Shown piece by piece: positions 44,706 to 54,020 of a stretch of DNA of 64,000 bases. The position numbers and the translations under genes were made by a program. The notes under the pieces are model-generated. The model was not told the DNA's origin. It was given only the letters and a program-made list of their open reading frames with translations, and did not search any database. The stretch is from an uncultured Paraprevotella sp. (GTDB taxonomy: Bacteria; Bacteroidota; Bacteroidia; Bacteroidales; Bacteroidaceae): the NCBI GenBank assembly GCA_910586505.1, contig CAJUGV010000005.1, positions 124,001 through 188,000 of the forward strand, given 5' to 3'. Every line of letters begins with the position of its first letter. The first letter of the stretch is position 1.

Positions 44706-45704
44706 TTATTTCGTATTGGGAAACGCTTTTTGCAGGCGTTTCAGTTCTTTCTTCGTGATGGCGATAACCGTGCCATGACGCGGGGTGAATGCTCCCTGGG
44801 TGGCTGTATCCTGTACGCGTTTGAACTTCTTCAGGTCTTTGCTTATGCAGAACTGGTAGTGTCCGTTCATATAGCAGTCGTACATCAGCACCCAGTCGCC
44901 TTCGATGCGTTGGAATACGCCCGAGCCTTCTACGGCCTTGTCGGTATCTTCGAAAGTGCCGGGCAGCAATTCCCATTCCGAGGGAGTGTGCAGGTCTTTG
45001 GCCAGATACTGACGGATACCTTTCTTCTGTTCGCCTTCGGTTTTGAAGAAGATGTGGTAAATGCCCTGCTCGTCCTGCACGATGTCCGTGTCGATGGACG
45101 GTTTCTTGTAGTCGAACAATACTTGCGGCTCTCCTTCAAGGTCACTGAAATCTTTGTTGGCATAAGCCCAGAACACTTTATCGTAGGGGCATTTTCCGTC
45201 ATCGGTCAGGATGGAGAAGTAGACCATGTATTTTCCGGCCTTTCTGTCATAAATGGTTTGCGGGGCCCATACGCGCGTCACATTGGCGAAGAGTGTGTTG
45301 GCGTATTTTTCGGGGAAATGCACGGTGTGGTGCGTCCACCTGACCATATCTTTGCTTCGCATCAGGACGATGCCGCGGTTCGACGCCCATCCCTGACTGG
45401 AACGCATGTCGGTTACGACCATATAAAAATATCCGTCTTCGCCTCTCAGGATATGGGGATCCCTGACACCTTTCTTCAGGGAGATCGTGTCGGAGGAAAT
45501 GATCGGACGGCCGTCGTTAAGCGGAGTATAACTGAAACCGTCCCGACTGACAGCATAGCAGATTTGTTCCTGTTCGGGAGCGTTTCCTGTAAAATAGGTG
45601 AACAGATAGGCTACTTTCTTTTTGGCCTGCATTGCTGCAGGCGCCGCGAACGAGGCCGCTAAGGCCAGACATACGGTCAATACGGTCTTGAGGTTTTTTC
45701 TCAT
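44706..45704 (-). CDS. GH43-like five-bladed propeller glycosidase
   Basis: A 332-residue exported protein (signal about 1-27, MRKNLKTVLTVCLALAASFA). It has the five-bladed propeller pattern of GH43: GVRDPHILRGEDGYFYMVV with Asp82 as candidate base, WAPQTIYDRKAGKYMVYFS, Asp207 in SIDTDIVQDEQG as pKa modulator, and Glu259 in AVEGSGVFQ as candidate acid. GH43 enzymes include arabinofuranosidases, xylosidases and galactosidases; the activity here cannot be chosen from sequence alone. First gene of a two-gene unit with the GH128-like gene; a -7 box lies at 45733-45740. Confidence 0.82.
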   Translation of the reverse strand: MRKNLKTVLTVCLALAASFAAPAAMQAKKKVAYLFTYFTGNAPEQEQICYAVSRDGFSYTPLNDGRPIISSDTISLKKGVRDPHILRGEDGYFYMVVTDMRSSQGWASNRGIVLMRSKDMVRWTHHTVHFPEKYANTLFANVTRVWAPQTIYDRKAGKYMVYFSILTDDGKCPYDKVFWAYANKDFSDLEGEPQVLFDYKKPSIDTDIVQDEQGIYHIFFKTEGEQKKGIRQYLAKDLHTPSEWELLPGTFEDTDKAVEGSGVFQRIEGDWVLMYDCYMNGHYQFCISKDLKKFKRVQDTATQGAFTPRHGTVIAITKKELKRLQKAFPNTK

Positions 45705-45732
45705 GTTGGATATGAATAGGTTAATTAATAAT

Positions 45733-45740
45733 CAAAAGTA
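45733..45740 (-). promoter_or_regulatory. -7 box of the GH43/GH128-like unit
   Basis: TACTTTTG on the minus strand, 28 bp before the ATG at 45704. Confidence 0.7.
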
Positions 45741-45779
45741 CGAATTTAGCCTTAGTTACGGTTATGTGATCCGTGGATA

Positions 45780-47801
45780 TTAACTAATATTAACGTCGTT
45801 CCGTTTGTCCCGAAGCGTTTCGGCTATGGCCCAATGTATGGCGGCAGCTTCTTCTTTTCCGCAACGCGAGAGGGCATCGCCGAAAAGCTCGTGTGCTTTG
45901 GCATGTTCGGGTTTGAGCGAGACTGCCTTGTCGAAATCGGAGACAGCCTGTTCTATACGTCCGCTCATCAGGTGGTTTTTTCCCCGGTTGTAATGCACCT
46001 TGAAGTTGGCGATGCTGAGTTCGGCGGCTCGGTTAAAGCAGGCAAGGGCTTCTTGAAGTTCGTTATGGTCTTGCAGCGTGACTCCCTTGCGGATCCATGC
46101 GTCTACGAATGTCGGGTCGAGCGACAGTGCTTTGTCAAAGTTGGCCAAGGCGGCCCGAAGATTATGTGCCTGTGTAATGGAAACGTCGCCCAGCACAAGG
46201 TATTCCCGTGCATATTGTTTCATGAGTTCGCGTTGTGCGGCCATTTCCTGTTTCATGAGTTCGTTTTCGTGTCGGAGTCGGCGGATGATCCCCAGCTTAT
46301 GAGCGATGAAACGTTTGACGGAGGGCTTCTCTATGTCGTAACGGCTGTGTATCGCAGTAAAGAAATGTGTGAGGCTTTCGCCAAACTCACAGCGGTCGAA
46401 GGCTTGTACGGCAGCTTGATATTCGATATCCGCCCTGGCTTTTTTCATGGCTTGCTCTATGGCTTCACTGTTGTTGAACTGTTGTGCGAAGCGGACAATT
46501 TCGGGTTTTACGAAAATGTCGGAACGCGAAATTTCCTTTTTCAGACAGATGCCTTGCAGTGAGGTGCAGCGGCTCAGTGCCACGTAGACCTGTCCGCCGG
46601 CAAAGACGCCTCCCGTAAAGTCGATTGTCACCTTGCGGAAAGTCAGTCCCTGGCTTTTGTGGATGGTGATGGCCCATGCCAGCCGGAGCGGAAACTGTCT
46701 GAACACTCCCAGTTCTTCTTCTTCGATTTTCTTTTCCTGCTCATTGTAAGTGTAGCGCACGTTGCTCCATACCTCGCGTGTGACGTCCATTTCGACACCG
46801 TCTTCCGTGACGACGTGGATATGGCCGTTCTCTTCGTCTATGACCGATACGGTTCCTAAGGTGCCGTTTACCCATCTTTTGTCCTGGTCGTTCTTGACAA
46901 AAATAACCTGCGCTCCGGGTTTGAGTTCCAGTTCCATCAGTGTGGGGAGCGAGCTTTCGGGGAACTCTCCCTGTATCTCTCCCTTTAAGACGGTGCTTTG
47001 TGTATCTATTTCCGACAATTGATGGCGGTTGATGAAGTCTGCCGTATCCCGCCTTGTTGCCAGTGTGATATTCAGGCTGTGGCTCAGCTTCTCATTGTCT
47101 GTACGGTTGAGCCGGCTGTTCAGCAACTGGAGATCGGCATTGCCCGCCCGGTTGGTACGGATATGGTCGAGCACGGCTATGAAAGCCGCATCCTGTTGGC
47201 GATACACCTTTTTCAGTTCGATGGAAACGAGACGCATCTCCTGAAATACCTTGGCCGAGAAAAAGTAGGGGGTGGAGTAGTAGCGGTTCAGTATCTCGCG
47301 TTCTTCGCTTTTGACAACCGGTTCGAGCTGGAACACATCGCCCACGAGCAGTAGTTGTTTCCCGCCGAAAGGCTCTTTCATGTTGCGGCCGTAAAGGCGC
47401 AGGATGCGGTCGATGAAATCAATGAGGTCGGCCCGTACCATTGAGATTTCGTCGATGATAATAAGCTCCGTTTCGAGTATCAGTTTCTGGAGGGCGGAGT
47501 TATATTTAAGGAAACTGCGCAGCCGGCGGAAACTGAAACGGGGGTCGTCGGGCAGAAGGGGATGAAAAGGAAGTTTGAAGAAACTGTGAAGCGTGCTTCC
47601 TCCCGCATTGATGGCTGCAATGCCTGTCGGTGCCAACACGACGTGTTTCTTGCGCGTATGCGCACATATGTATTTAAGCAAAGTAGACTTTCCCGTACCA
47701 GCCTTGCCTGTAAGGAAAATGGAGGTACGGGTAAATTGGATGAGTTTCAGCGTGTTTTGAAACTCCGGATTCTGGAGGTCTATCTCGTCTTCTTTTCTCA
47801 A
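45780..47801 (-). CDS. Pif1-like SF1 helicase with C-terminal TPR repeats (TTG start)
   Basis: The protein has an SF1B helicase core (first about 470 residues): Walker A LTGKAGTGKST, Walker B IIIDEISM, GDVFQLEPV (motif III), KKVYRQQD and the C-terminal WAITIHKSQGLTF plus YVALSRCTSL. After a charged coiled stretch it ends with about three TPR units (YLVLGDVSITQAHNLRAALA onward). The in-frame extension to 47924 would overlap the PBP gene by 104 bp and is highly basic and unlike the family, so I use the TTG at 47801 (LRKEDEIDLQNPEFQ), 19 bp after the PBP stop, giving 673 residues. Such helicases unwind 5'-3' and may act on replication or repair intermediates; the TPR tail suggests a protein partner. 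Confidence 0.85.
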   Translation of the reverse strand: MRKEDEIDLQNPEFQNTLKLIQFTRTSIFLTGKAGTGKSTLLKYICAHTRKKHVVLAPTGIAAINAGGSTLHSFFKLPFHPLLPDDPRFSFRRLRSFLKYNSALQKLILETELIIIDEISMVRADLIDFIDRILRLYGRNMKEPFGGKQLLLVGDVFQLEPVVKSEEREILNRYYSTPYFFSAKVFQEMRLVSIELKKVYRQQDAAFIAVLDHIRTNRAGNADLQLLNSRLNRTDNEKLSHSLNITLATRRDTADFINRHQLSEIDTQSTVLKGEIQGEFPESSLPTLMELELKPGAQVIFVKNDQDKRWVNGTLGTVSVIDEENGHIHVVTEDGVEMDVTREVWSNVRYTYNEQEKKIEEEELGVFRQFPLRLAWAITIHKSQGLTFRKVTIDFTGGVFAGGQVYVALSRCTSLQGICLKKEISRSDIFVKPEIVRFAQQFNNSEAIEQAMKKARADIEYQAAVQAFDRCEFGESLTHFFTAIHSRYDIEKPSVKRFIAHKLGIIRRLRHENELMKQEMAAQRELMKQYAREYLVLGDVSITQAHNLRAALANFDKALSLDPTFVDAWIRKGVTLQDHNELQEALACFNRAAELSIANFKVHYNRGKNHLMSGRIEQAVSDFDKAVSLKPEHAKAHELFGDALSRCGKEEAAAIHWAIAETLRDKRNDVNIS

Positions 47802-47820
47802 TGGCGGTACTTTGATAGAA

Positions 47821-50310
47821 TCAGGGAGTTGTATACGCTTCTTGTGCGTTTTTCGTTTCTTCCGTGGAAGGCATTCCGTTGGCTTTTGTGGCCGGAATTT
47901 CTTCCGGTTGCCGGTCTTCTGCAAGCGGCGGTGCGCTTAAGGAATCCGTATTCGCGTCCAGCGAGTCTGTCTCGGCAGGCAGGTAGTATCCGCTGCAGGT
48001 GTAACAGGTCGGGTCTATGTCTTCTTTAGGCTTTTTGGAGAACTTGACTCTGTATTTGGCGTACTGATCGTCCAGCAATACCTTTTGAATGAAGTTTCCG
48101 AAGATGGGCAGGGCCGTACGGCTTCCTTGTCCCAATGCTCCTGTACGGAAATGTATGCTTCGGTATTCGCCGCCGACCCATCCGCCGGCCACCAGTTTGG
48201 GGGTCACGCCGACAAACCAGGCATCGGAGTGATTGTTCGATGTTCCGGTTTTTCCGCCGAAATCGGAATACTTCAGTACCGGGTGGATGTAGCTCCACAG
48301 GGCGGCCGTTGTCCCGCCGCGTTCGGTCAGTCCGCCGCGCAGGAGTTGCTGCATGAAGAAAGCCGAGCGGTAGGGAATGGCTTGCCGTTCGTCCGGCTTG
48401 GCTTCGTAGATGGTGTTGCCGTCGCGGTCCAGTATTTTGGTGATTAGTACGGGAGGGCTTGCAGTTCCGTCGTTGATTACGGTGCAATAGCCGTTGACCA
48501 GTTCCAGCAGATTGACATCCGAGGAGCCGAGGCTTAGCGAAGGGGTTTCGTGCAGCGGTGATTCTATACCCATGTTGTGTGCCGTTTGCGCCACATTGCC
48601 GATTCCTAACTCGTAGCCCAGTTTCACGGCTATGCTGTTGATGCTTTGCGCAAATGCAGATTTAAGCGGGAGGGCTATGCCGGAGAACGTTCCGTTTGCG
48701 TTGTGCGGAGTCCATTTGGTAGGTTCTCCGTTCACCGTATCGGGGTATTGTTTCCATTCGTCTACACGTGTGTCGCAAGGGGTCAGCCCTTGGTTCATGG
48801 CTTCCGTGTAGACAAAAAGTTTGAATGTGGAGCCGGGTTGCCTCATGGCTGTTACCTTATCATATTTCCATGAGCCGAAATCTATATCTCCCACCCATGC
48901 CTTGACGTGCCGGGTGTCCGGTTCTATGGCCACGAATCCGCAGTGCAGGAACTTTACCATGTAGCGTATGGAATCCATGGTGCTCAGTTCTTCCTCTTTG
49001 ATCCCCTCGTAGCTGAAAACCTTTACTTTGTGCGGTTGGTTCAGATAGTAGGTTATGGAGTCCGGTTGGTTGGGGAAACGTTGCTCAAGATATTTGTAGG
49101 CGCTTGTTTTTTTGGCCAGGTTCTCTATGAAATCCGGTATCTCACGGTGGCGTTCGTCTTGCCATGGTGCCGTTCGGCCCCAATGTTGCCGGAAGCGTTC
49201 CTGGAGTATCTGCATCTGGCGGATGGCGGCTTCTTCCGCATATTGTTGCATGCGGGTGTCGAGCGTGGTGTATATTTTCAGGCCGTCGGAGTACAGGTCC
49301 GGTTGGTTATACTCGTCCACACCCGAAACCAGTCCCTGTTTGCATAGCATATCGATGTAATCCGGCAGTGTTTCGCGAAAATAAGGGGCAATGCCGTCGT
49401 AGCTGCTTTCTTCCTTGCGGGGCGCTACGGTCATGGGGAGCGCCATGAGGGAGTCTAATTGGGCTTGTGAGGCTTTTTGACCGTTGAATGTCAGATGGCC
49501 GTGGTCGTGCACGATGCCAAGCACTACATTTCTTCTGCGTGTACTGTTTTTGGGGTTTAGCTTGGGATTGTAGCTTGACGTGGCTTTGAGAAGCCCGACG
49601 AGCGTGGCGGCCTGTTCGTAAGTCAGTTGGTCGGGGGTGGTATTGAAGTAAGTGCGGCAAGCTGTTTTGATTCCGAATGAATTGCTGCCGAAGTCAACGG
49701 TGTTGAAATACATCGTGATGATTTCCTCCTTACTGAAAATCATTTCCAATTTGACGGCTACGATCCACTCCTTAGCTTTCATGACGAGGATTTTCACACC
49801 GGGAATCTTACCCAAGAGTCCTGTGGAATACTGAGTGCGGACGCGGAACAGGTTCTTGGCCAATTGCTGGGTAATGGTGCTGGCGCCGCGTGCGCGGCCT
49901 CCTGCAATGTCCTTGACGGCGGCAAACAGTCCTTGAAAATCTATGCCGCGGTGCTGGTAAAAGCGCTCGTCTTCGGTGTCTATGAGTGTCTGTATGATGA
50001 CAGGCGAGATATCCCCGTATTCCACGGGGGTGCGGTTCTCACTGAAAAACCGTCCGATGAGTATGCTGTCGGCGCTATAGATTTCCGAAGCTTCGCTTGT
50101 GACCGGATGCTTGATGTCTTTGAATCCCGGGGATTTCCCGAACAGATACAGGAAGTTGACGTCAACGGCCACGAGAAGCAGGATGACGGATATGATGCAG
50201 GTGAGTAGCCACATTAAGGTTTTCTTATACCAAGGCCCCCGGTAGAGGGCGGTAAAACGGTGTCCGATTTTCTTGAGCCGGCTGGCAAGTGTTGAAAATG
50301 TATGCCCCAT
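47821..50310 (-). CDS. Class A penicillin-binding protein (PBP1A type)
   Basis: A bifunctional peptidoglycan synthase of 829 residues from ATG 50310. A membrane anchor (about 32-56) is followed by the GT51 glycosyltransferase domain with EDERFYQHRGIDFQG and GASTITQQLAKNLF, and a transpeptidase domain with active-site PGSTFK (SxxK), SINS (SxN) and GGKTGTS (KTG). The tail is Pro/Glu/Asp-rich and probably disordered. An in-frame TTG at 50352 exists, but ATG 50310 gives the normal basic N-terminus. It sits between miaA and the helicase in the long lpx-led unit. Confidence 0.93.
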   Translation of the reverse strand: MGHTFSTLASRLKKIGHRFTALYRGPWYKKTLMWLLTCIISVILLLVAVDVNFLYLFGKSPGFKDIKHPVTSEASEIYSADSILIGRFFSENRTPVEYGDISPVIIQTLIDTEDERFYQHRGIDFQGLFAAVKDIAGGRARGASTITQQLAKNLFRVRTQYSTGLLGKIPGVKILVMKAKEWIVAVKLEMIFSKEEIITMYFNTVDFGSNSFGIKTACRTYFNTTPDQLTYEQAATLVGLLKATSSYNPKLNPKNSTRRRNVVLGIVHDHGHLTFNGQKASQAQLDSLMALPMTVAPRKEESSYDGIAPYFRETLPDYIDMLCKQGLVSGVDEYNQPDLYSDGLKIYTTLDTRMQQYAEEAAIRQMQILQERFRQHWGRTAPWQDERHREIPDFIENLAKKTSAYKYLEQRFPNQPDSITYYLNQPHKVKVFSYEGIKEEELSTMDSIRYMVKFLHCGFVAIEPDTRHVKAWVGDIDFGSWKYDKVTAMRQPGSTFKLFVYTEAMNQGLTPCDTRVDEWKQYPDTVNGEPTKWTPHNANGTFSGIALPLKSAFAQSINSIAVKLGYELGIGNVAQTAHNMGIESPLHETPSLSLGSSDVNLLELVNGYCTVINDGTASPPVLITKILDRDGNTIYEAKPDERQAIPYRSAFFMQQLLRGGLTERGGTTAALWSYIHPVLKYSDFGGKTGTSNNHSDAWFVGVTPKLVAGGWVGGEYRSIHFRTGALGQGSRTALPIFGNFIQKVLLDDQYAKYRVKFSKKPKEDIDPTCYTCSGYYLPAETDSLDANTDSLSAPPLAEDRQPEEIPATKANGMPSTEETKNAQEAYTTP

Positions 50311-50365
50311 GCGTTTGGATTTATGTGGATTGAATAAGTCTTGTGAAAGCAAATATAGGTAAAGT

Positions 50366-51271
50366 TTACCGTAATGCGTCGCTTTCTATTAACTTTTTTA
50401 TTTGGTCCGATTCGTCGGGATGAAACCAGTGTATGCTTTCGTCACGACGAAACCATGTCATCTGTTTTCGGGAATAAATGCGGGTGTTTTGTTTGATTTT
50501 CTCTACGGCTGTATCAAGTGTCCATGTGCCGTCTATATAATTGAATATTTCTTTATATCCTACGGTATTGAGCGCATTGGTGTGCCGGTAGTTTATGACG
50601 GAACGGGCCTCTTCCACCAGGCCGTCTTCAATCATCTGGTCTACGCGACGGTTGATACGTGCATACAATTCCTCACGCTCACGTCGCAGACCGATTTTAA
50701 GGATATCGAAAGGACGGGGCTTGGGCTGGCTGGTCCGAAAGGAAGAATAGGGCTTGCCTGTCATATAGCATATTTCCAGCGCATGGATGACTCGTTTCGG
50801 ATTTTTGTGGTCCACGATGGCATAGTAGTCCGGGTCGAGCAGCTTCAGTTCTTTACACAATTGTTCCAATCCCGTTTCTTCGTATCTTTCCAGCATGAGG
50901 CGCCGGGTTTCATTATCTACGGTAGGGATGTCATCAATGCCTTTACATACGGCATCGATGTACATCATGCTTCCTCCGGTCAACAGTGCATAGGGTTGGG
51001 TGGCGTGGAGCTGTTGTAATAAAGTGAGTACGTCGGTCTCATATTGTGCTGCGCTATAATAGTCGGTAAGCCCGAGTGTACCGACGAAGTAATGCTTTAT
51101 GCGTTTTTGCTGTGCTTCGGTGGGAGCAGCCGTTCCTATAGGCAAATGGCGGAACAGCTGGCGGGAGTCGGCGTTGATGATAGGGGTATGAAGAAACTCA
51201 GCCAGGGAGAGGCTGAGTTCTGTCTTACCAACGCCTGTCGGGCCTATCAGTACGATGAGTTTGGGCGTCAT
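50366..51271 (-). CDS. miaA: tRNA dimethylallyltransferase
   Basis: MiaA transfers a dimethylallyl group to N6 of A37 in tRNAs reading codons that start with U. The 301-residue protein is full length: P-loop GPTGVGKTELS (about 9-19), the ADSRQLF motif (about 34-40), GTAAPTEAQ, LTGGSMMYIDA and the C-terminal RQMTWFRRDE region involved in tRNA binding. It starts 3 bp after the pRiA4b ORF-3-like gene, which supports co-transcription. Confidence 0.96.
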   Translation of the reverse strand: MTPKLIVLIGPTGVGKTELSLSLAEFLHTPIINADSRQLFRHLPIGTAAPTEAQQKRIKHYFVGTLGLTDYYSAAQYETDVLTLLQQLHATQPYALLTGGSMMYIDAVCKGIDDIPTVDNETRRLMLERYEETGLEQLCKELKLLDPDYYAIVDHKNPKRVIHALEICYMTGKPYSSFRTSQPKPRPFDILKIGLRREREELYARINRRVDQMIEDGLVEEARSVINYRHTNALNTVGYKEIFNYIDGTWTLDTAVEKIKQNTRIYSRKQMTWFRRDESIHWFHPDESDQIKKLIESDALR

Positions 51272-51274
51272 AGA

Positions 51275-51823
51275 TTAAGAATAAGGATTTCCTTCACTGA
51301 TTTCAAAACCCTCCGGGTCGAATTCTTCCGTATCGAAGCTGTCGCTTCCATAGAAATCTTCATTAAGGTCTTCTGAAAGTTTGATTGTGTCCTTATTTAA
51401 AAAATCTTGCAAGTCCATAGATTGCCGTGGGGCCTCACCGAAACTCCGGCTGCATACGGCTTGTGCTTGCGTCTGTCCGAAACTTATTTCTGTAAGTTCG
51501 ATAAAAAACATCCGGTTATCTAAAGGGTCGAATATATAGACAAGACGTTGTTTTTCATCTTCCAGAAGTTCGCTCAACCGTGTTTTTTTCATTAGGTATA
51601 GGTCTTCGTCGGAGCGGCTTGTACCCAAATCCTCCAGCATCACTTCCAGTTCTTGTTCCCAGTCCTCATTACAAATGAAGAAGCTGGTGGGGGCACTTTC
51701 CGTATAATGGCATGATTTCAAAATAGCTTGATGAAAGTCATAGAAATTAGCCTCTGCATCAATCTTGATTTCTCTGATGAAATCTTCTACTTCGTTGGAA
51801 ATGATGGTAAAGCGATATACCAT
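51275..51823 (-). CDS. pRiA4b ORF-3-like (IS1096 passenger-type) domain protein
   Basis: The 182-residue protein starts MVYRFTIISNEVEDFIREIK and has the compact pRiA4b ORF-3-like fold pattern, including the DFHQAILKSCHYTESAPTSF segment (about 29-48) and the LVYIFDPLDNRMFFIEL strand pair. The last 45 residues are strongly acidic (DLNEDFYGSDSFDTEEFDPE) and probably disordered. The domain is named after a transposon passenger but is widespread as a chromosomal gene; function unknown. Its place between lpxA (15-bp gap) and miaA (3-bp gap) suggests a stable core role. Confidence 0.8.
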   Translation of the reverse strand: MVYRFTIISNEVEDFIREIKIDAEANFYDFHQAILKSCHYTESAPTSFFICNEDWEQELEVMLEDLGTSRSDEDLYLMKKTRLSELLEDEKQRLVYIFDPLDNRMFFIELTEISFGQTQAQAVCSRSFGEAPRQSMDLQDFLNKDTIKLSEDLNEDFYGSDSFDTEEFDPEGFEISEGNPYS

Positions 51824-51838
51824 GTCTTTAGCTGTATT

Positions 51839-52612
51839 TTAGTGTACAAAACCTCTTTTGGCTTTCTCAATGAAATTTATGATGTATTCTATTTCAGAGC
51901 TTGCCGGAATTTCTTCACGCACTTTCTGCAGGGCCTCGTTTAACGTGACGCCTCCCTGATAAATAATACGGTAGGCATTATGGATGTTTTCAATCAATTC
52001 GTTGCTGAACCCTCTGCGACGCAGACCGACAAGATTCAGGCCGCAGTAAGCAGCCGGCTCGCGTGCGCATATAGTATAAGGTGGAATATCCTGACTGAAG
52101 CGGGTTCCGCCGCCCACCATGGTATATCCGCCTACGTGGCAGAACTGGTGCATAAGTACGTTGGCACTGATAATGGCGTGATCATCAATTACCGTTTCAC
52201 CGGCCAGTTTGGTGCCATTGCCGATGATGCAGTCGTTTCCAACGAATGCGTCGTGAGCCACATGTACACTTTCCATCAGTAAGTTGCCGCTGCCCACGCA
52301 GGTTTTTCCCTTGGCTGCTGTACCCCGATTGATGGTTACGTTCTCTCGGATCTTGTTATTGTCGCCGATGACGGCTGTTGTGTCTTCACCTTTGAATTTC
52401 AAATCCTGAGGAACAGCGCTGATAACAGCTCCGGGAAATATAACGTTGCCGTTTCCGATGCGTGCTCCGTATAATACGGTCACACTATTCATCAGGGTAT
52501 TGTTGTCACCTATTTCAACGTTCTTGTCAATGAAACAAAAGGGGCCGATTTCGCAGTTTTCTCCGATTTTAGCTTCCGGATCAACGAAAGCCAAGGGACT
52601 TATTTTGCTCAT
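51839..52612 (-). CDS. lpxA: UDP-N-acetylglucosamine acyltransferase
   Basis: LpxA carries out the first step of lipid A synthesis, moving a hydroxyacyl chain from ACP to UDP-GlcNAc O-3. The 257-residue protein is a left-handed beta helix built from hexapeptide repeats (VDPEAKIGENCEIGPFCFID and so on) with a helical C-terminus. The catalytic His is in MESVHVAHDAFVG, and the acyl-length ruler region is VLMHQFCHVGG. It follows lpxC/fabZ by 13 bp. Confidence 0.96.
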   Translation of the reverse strand: MSKISPLAFVDPEAKIGENCEIGPFCFIDKNVEIGDNNTLMNSVTVLYGARIGNGNVIFPGAVISAVPQDLKFKGEDTTAVIGDNNKIRENVTINRGTAAKGKTCVGSGNLLMESVHVAHDAFVGNDCIIGNGTKLAGETVIDDHAIISANVLMHQFCHVGGYTMVGGGTRFSQDIPPYTICAREPAAYCGLNLVGLRRRGFSNELIENIHNAYRIIYQGGVTLNEALQKVREEIPASSEIEYIINFIEKAKRGFVH

Positions 52613-52625
52613 GTCTGTTCTTTTT

Positions 52626-54011
52626 TTACTTGTTTTTTACTATTTGTGCGGTAAACGTAGCTTCTGTTACAATGCTTTCTCCCACAAATACATAACCGCG
52701 CATGGAGGAGATGCCATGACGAAGGGGAGCGAGAAGTTCTACTTTGAATAGAAGCGTGTCACCTGGAACCACTTTTTGGCGGAACTTCACTTGGTCTATG
52801 CGGAGGAAGTAAGTGCTCCAGCGTTCCGGTTCATCTACGGAATTGAGAACTAGCAGACCGCCGGCCTGGGCCATGGCTTCTATTTGCAGCACTCCCGGCA
52901 TAACAGGTTCCATTGGGAAGTGTCCCACAAAAAACGGTTCGTTGCCCGTAACATTCTTGACGGCTACGATTGAACTGGGTCCCAGTTCAATGACTTTGTC
53001 CACCAGTTGCATAGGATAGCGGTGAGGCAGCAGTTCGCGAATGCGGTTAATGTCCATTACCGGAGGTTCGTTGCAATCGTATCCCGGTGCTTGTATCTCG
53101 TGAGCGCGGATTTCCTTACGGATGAGACGGGCAAACTTGTTATTGATGGTATGTCCCGGGCGTGTGGCGATAATGCGCCCTTTGATGGGTTTGCCGATCA
53201 GTGCCATATCTCCTATAATGTCAAGTAACTTGTGGCGTGCCGGTTCGTTTTCCCAAACAAGGGGTTTATGATTGAGATATCCTTTTTCCTTGGCGTCGTG
53301 GTGGGGTACACCTATGTTATCTGCCAGTTTGTCCAGTTTGTCTTGCGACATCTCGTTCTCGTAAATAACAATGGCGTTGTCAAGGTCTCCGCCTTTGATG
53401 AGACCGGCAGCCATTAGCTGTTCCACTTCACGAACGAATACAAATGTACGGCTTGGGGCGATTTCCGTTTCAAAGTTTTTCATATTGTCCAATGTGGCGA
53501 ACTGACTGGAGAGTACTTTTGAATTGAATGAAATCATTGCCGTGATGCTGAACTGCTCGTCCGGAAGAATCGTGATGCAAGACCCTGTCTCTTCGTCCTT
53601 TACTTCCAGTTTTTTACGGATGATATAGTAGTCTTTTACTGCGTTTTGTTCGGCTATCCCCACGCGTTTAATGTTATCCACATAGATTTCTGCGCTACCA
53701 TCAAGGATGGGTACTTCCGGACCGTTTACCTGTAGGAGGCAGTTGTCCACCCCCATTGCGTATAATGCGGCTAAAGCGTGTTCTACAGTGCTACACCGTG
53801 CTTCACCACGTCCGAGCACTGTACCGCGTGTTGTTTCCACTACGTTTTCGGCCACTGCATCAATAATCGGTCGCCCGTCAAGGTCGATACGTTGAATTTT
53901 ATATCCGTGATTTTCGGGAGCGGGATTGAATGTGACGGTCAGATTAAGACCTGTATGTAGTCCTTTGCCGCACAAAGAAAAACTTCCTTGCAATGTTTTC
54001 TGTTTCAGCAT
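52626..54011 (-). CDS. lpxC/fabZ: Bifunctional UDP-3-O-acyl-GlcNAc deacetylase / 3-hydroxyacyl-ACP dehydratase fusion
   Basis: A 461-residue fusion typical of Bacteroidota. The N-terminal LpxC part (about 1-305) starts KQKTLQGSFSLCGKGLHTG and keeps the zinc ligands in STVEHALAAL and RHKLLDIIGD. The C-terminal FabZ hot-dog part (about 315-461) has RIRELLPHRYPMQLVDKV, the catalytic His in FFVGHFPMEPVMPGV and the Glu in LQIEAMAQAGG. One protein thus supplies the lipid A deacetylase and a fatty-acid dehydratase. It lies 9 bp after lpxD. Confidence 0.96.
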   Translation of the reverse strand: MLKQKTLQGSFSLCGKGLHTGLNLTVTFNPAPENHGYKIQRIDLDGRPIIDAVAENVVETTRGTVLGRGEARCSTVEHALAALYAMGVDNCLLQVNGPEVPILDGSAEIYVDNIKRVGIAEQNAVKDYYIIRKKLEVKDEETGSCITILPDEQFSITAMISFNSKVLSSQFATLDNMKNFETEIAPSRTFVFVREVEQLMAAGLIKGGDLDNAIVIYENEMSQDKLDKLADNIGVPHHDAKEKGYLNHKPLVWENEPARHKLLDIIGDMALIGKPIKGRIIATRPGHTINNKFARLIRKEIRAHEIQAPGYDCNEPPVMDINRIRELLPHRYPMQLVDKVIELGPSSIVAVKNVTGNEPFFVGHFPMEPVMPGVLQIEAMAQAGGLLVLNSVDEPERWSTYFLRIDQVKFRQKVVPGDTLLFKVELLAPLRHGISSMRGYVFVGESIVTEATFTAQIVKNK

Positions 54012-54020
54012 AGCTCGATA

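Noticed and set aside
47802..47924. N-terminal extension of the helicase
   Set aside because: It would overlap the PBP gene by 104 bp and is very basic and unlike helicase N-termini; TTG 47801 fits the family start.
51275..51823. Insertion-sequence remnant, suggested by the IS1096 passenger name
   Set aside because: No transposase, inverted ends or target duplication; tightly embedded between lpxA and miaA, so it is a resident gene.
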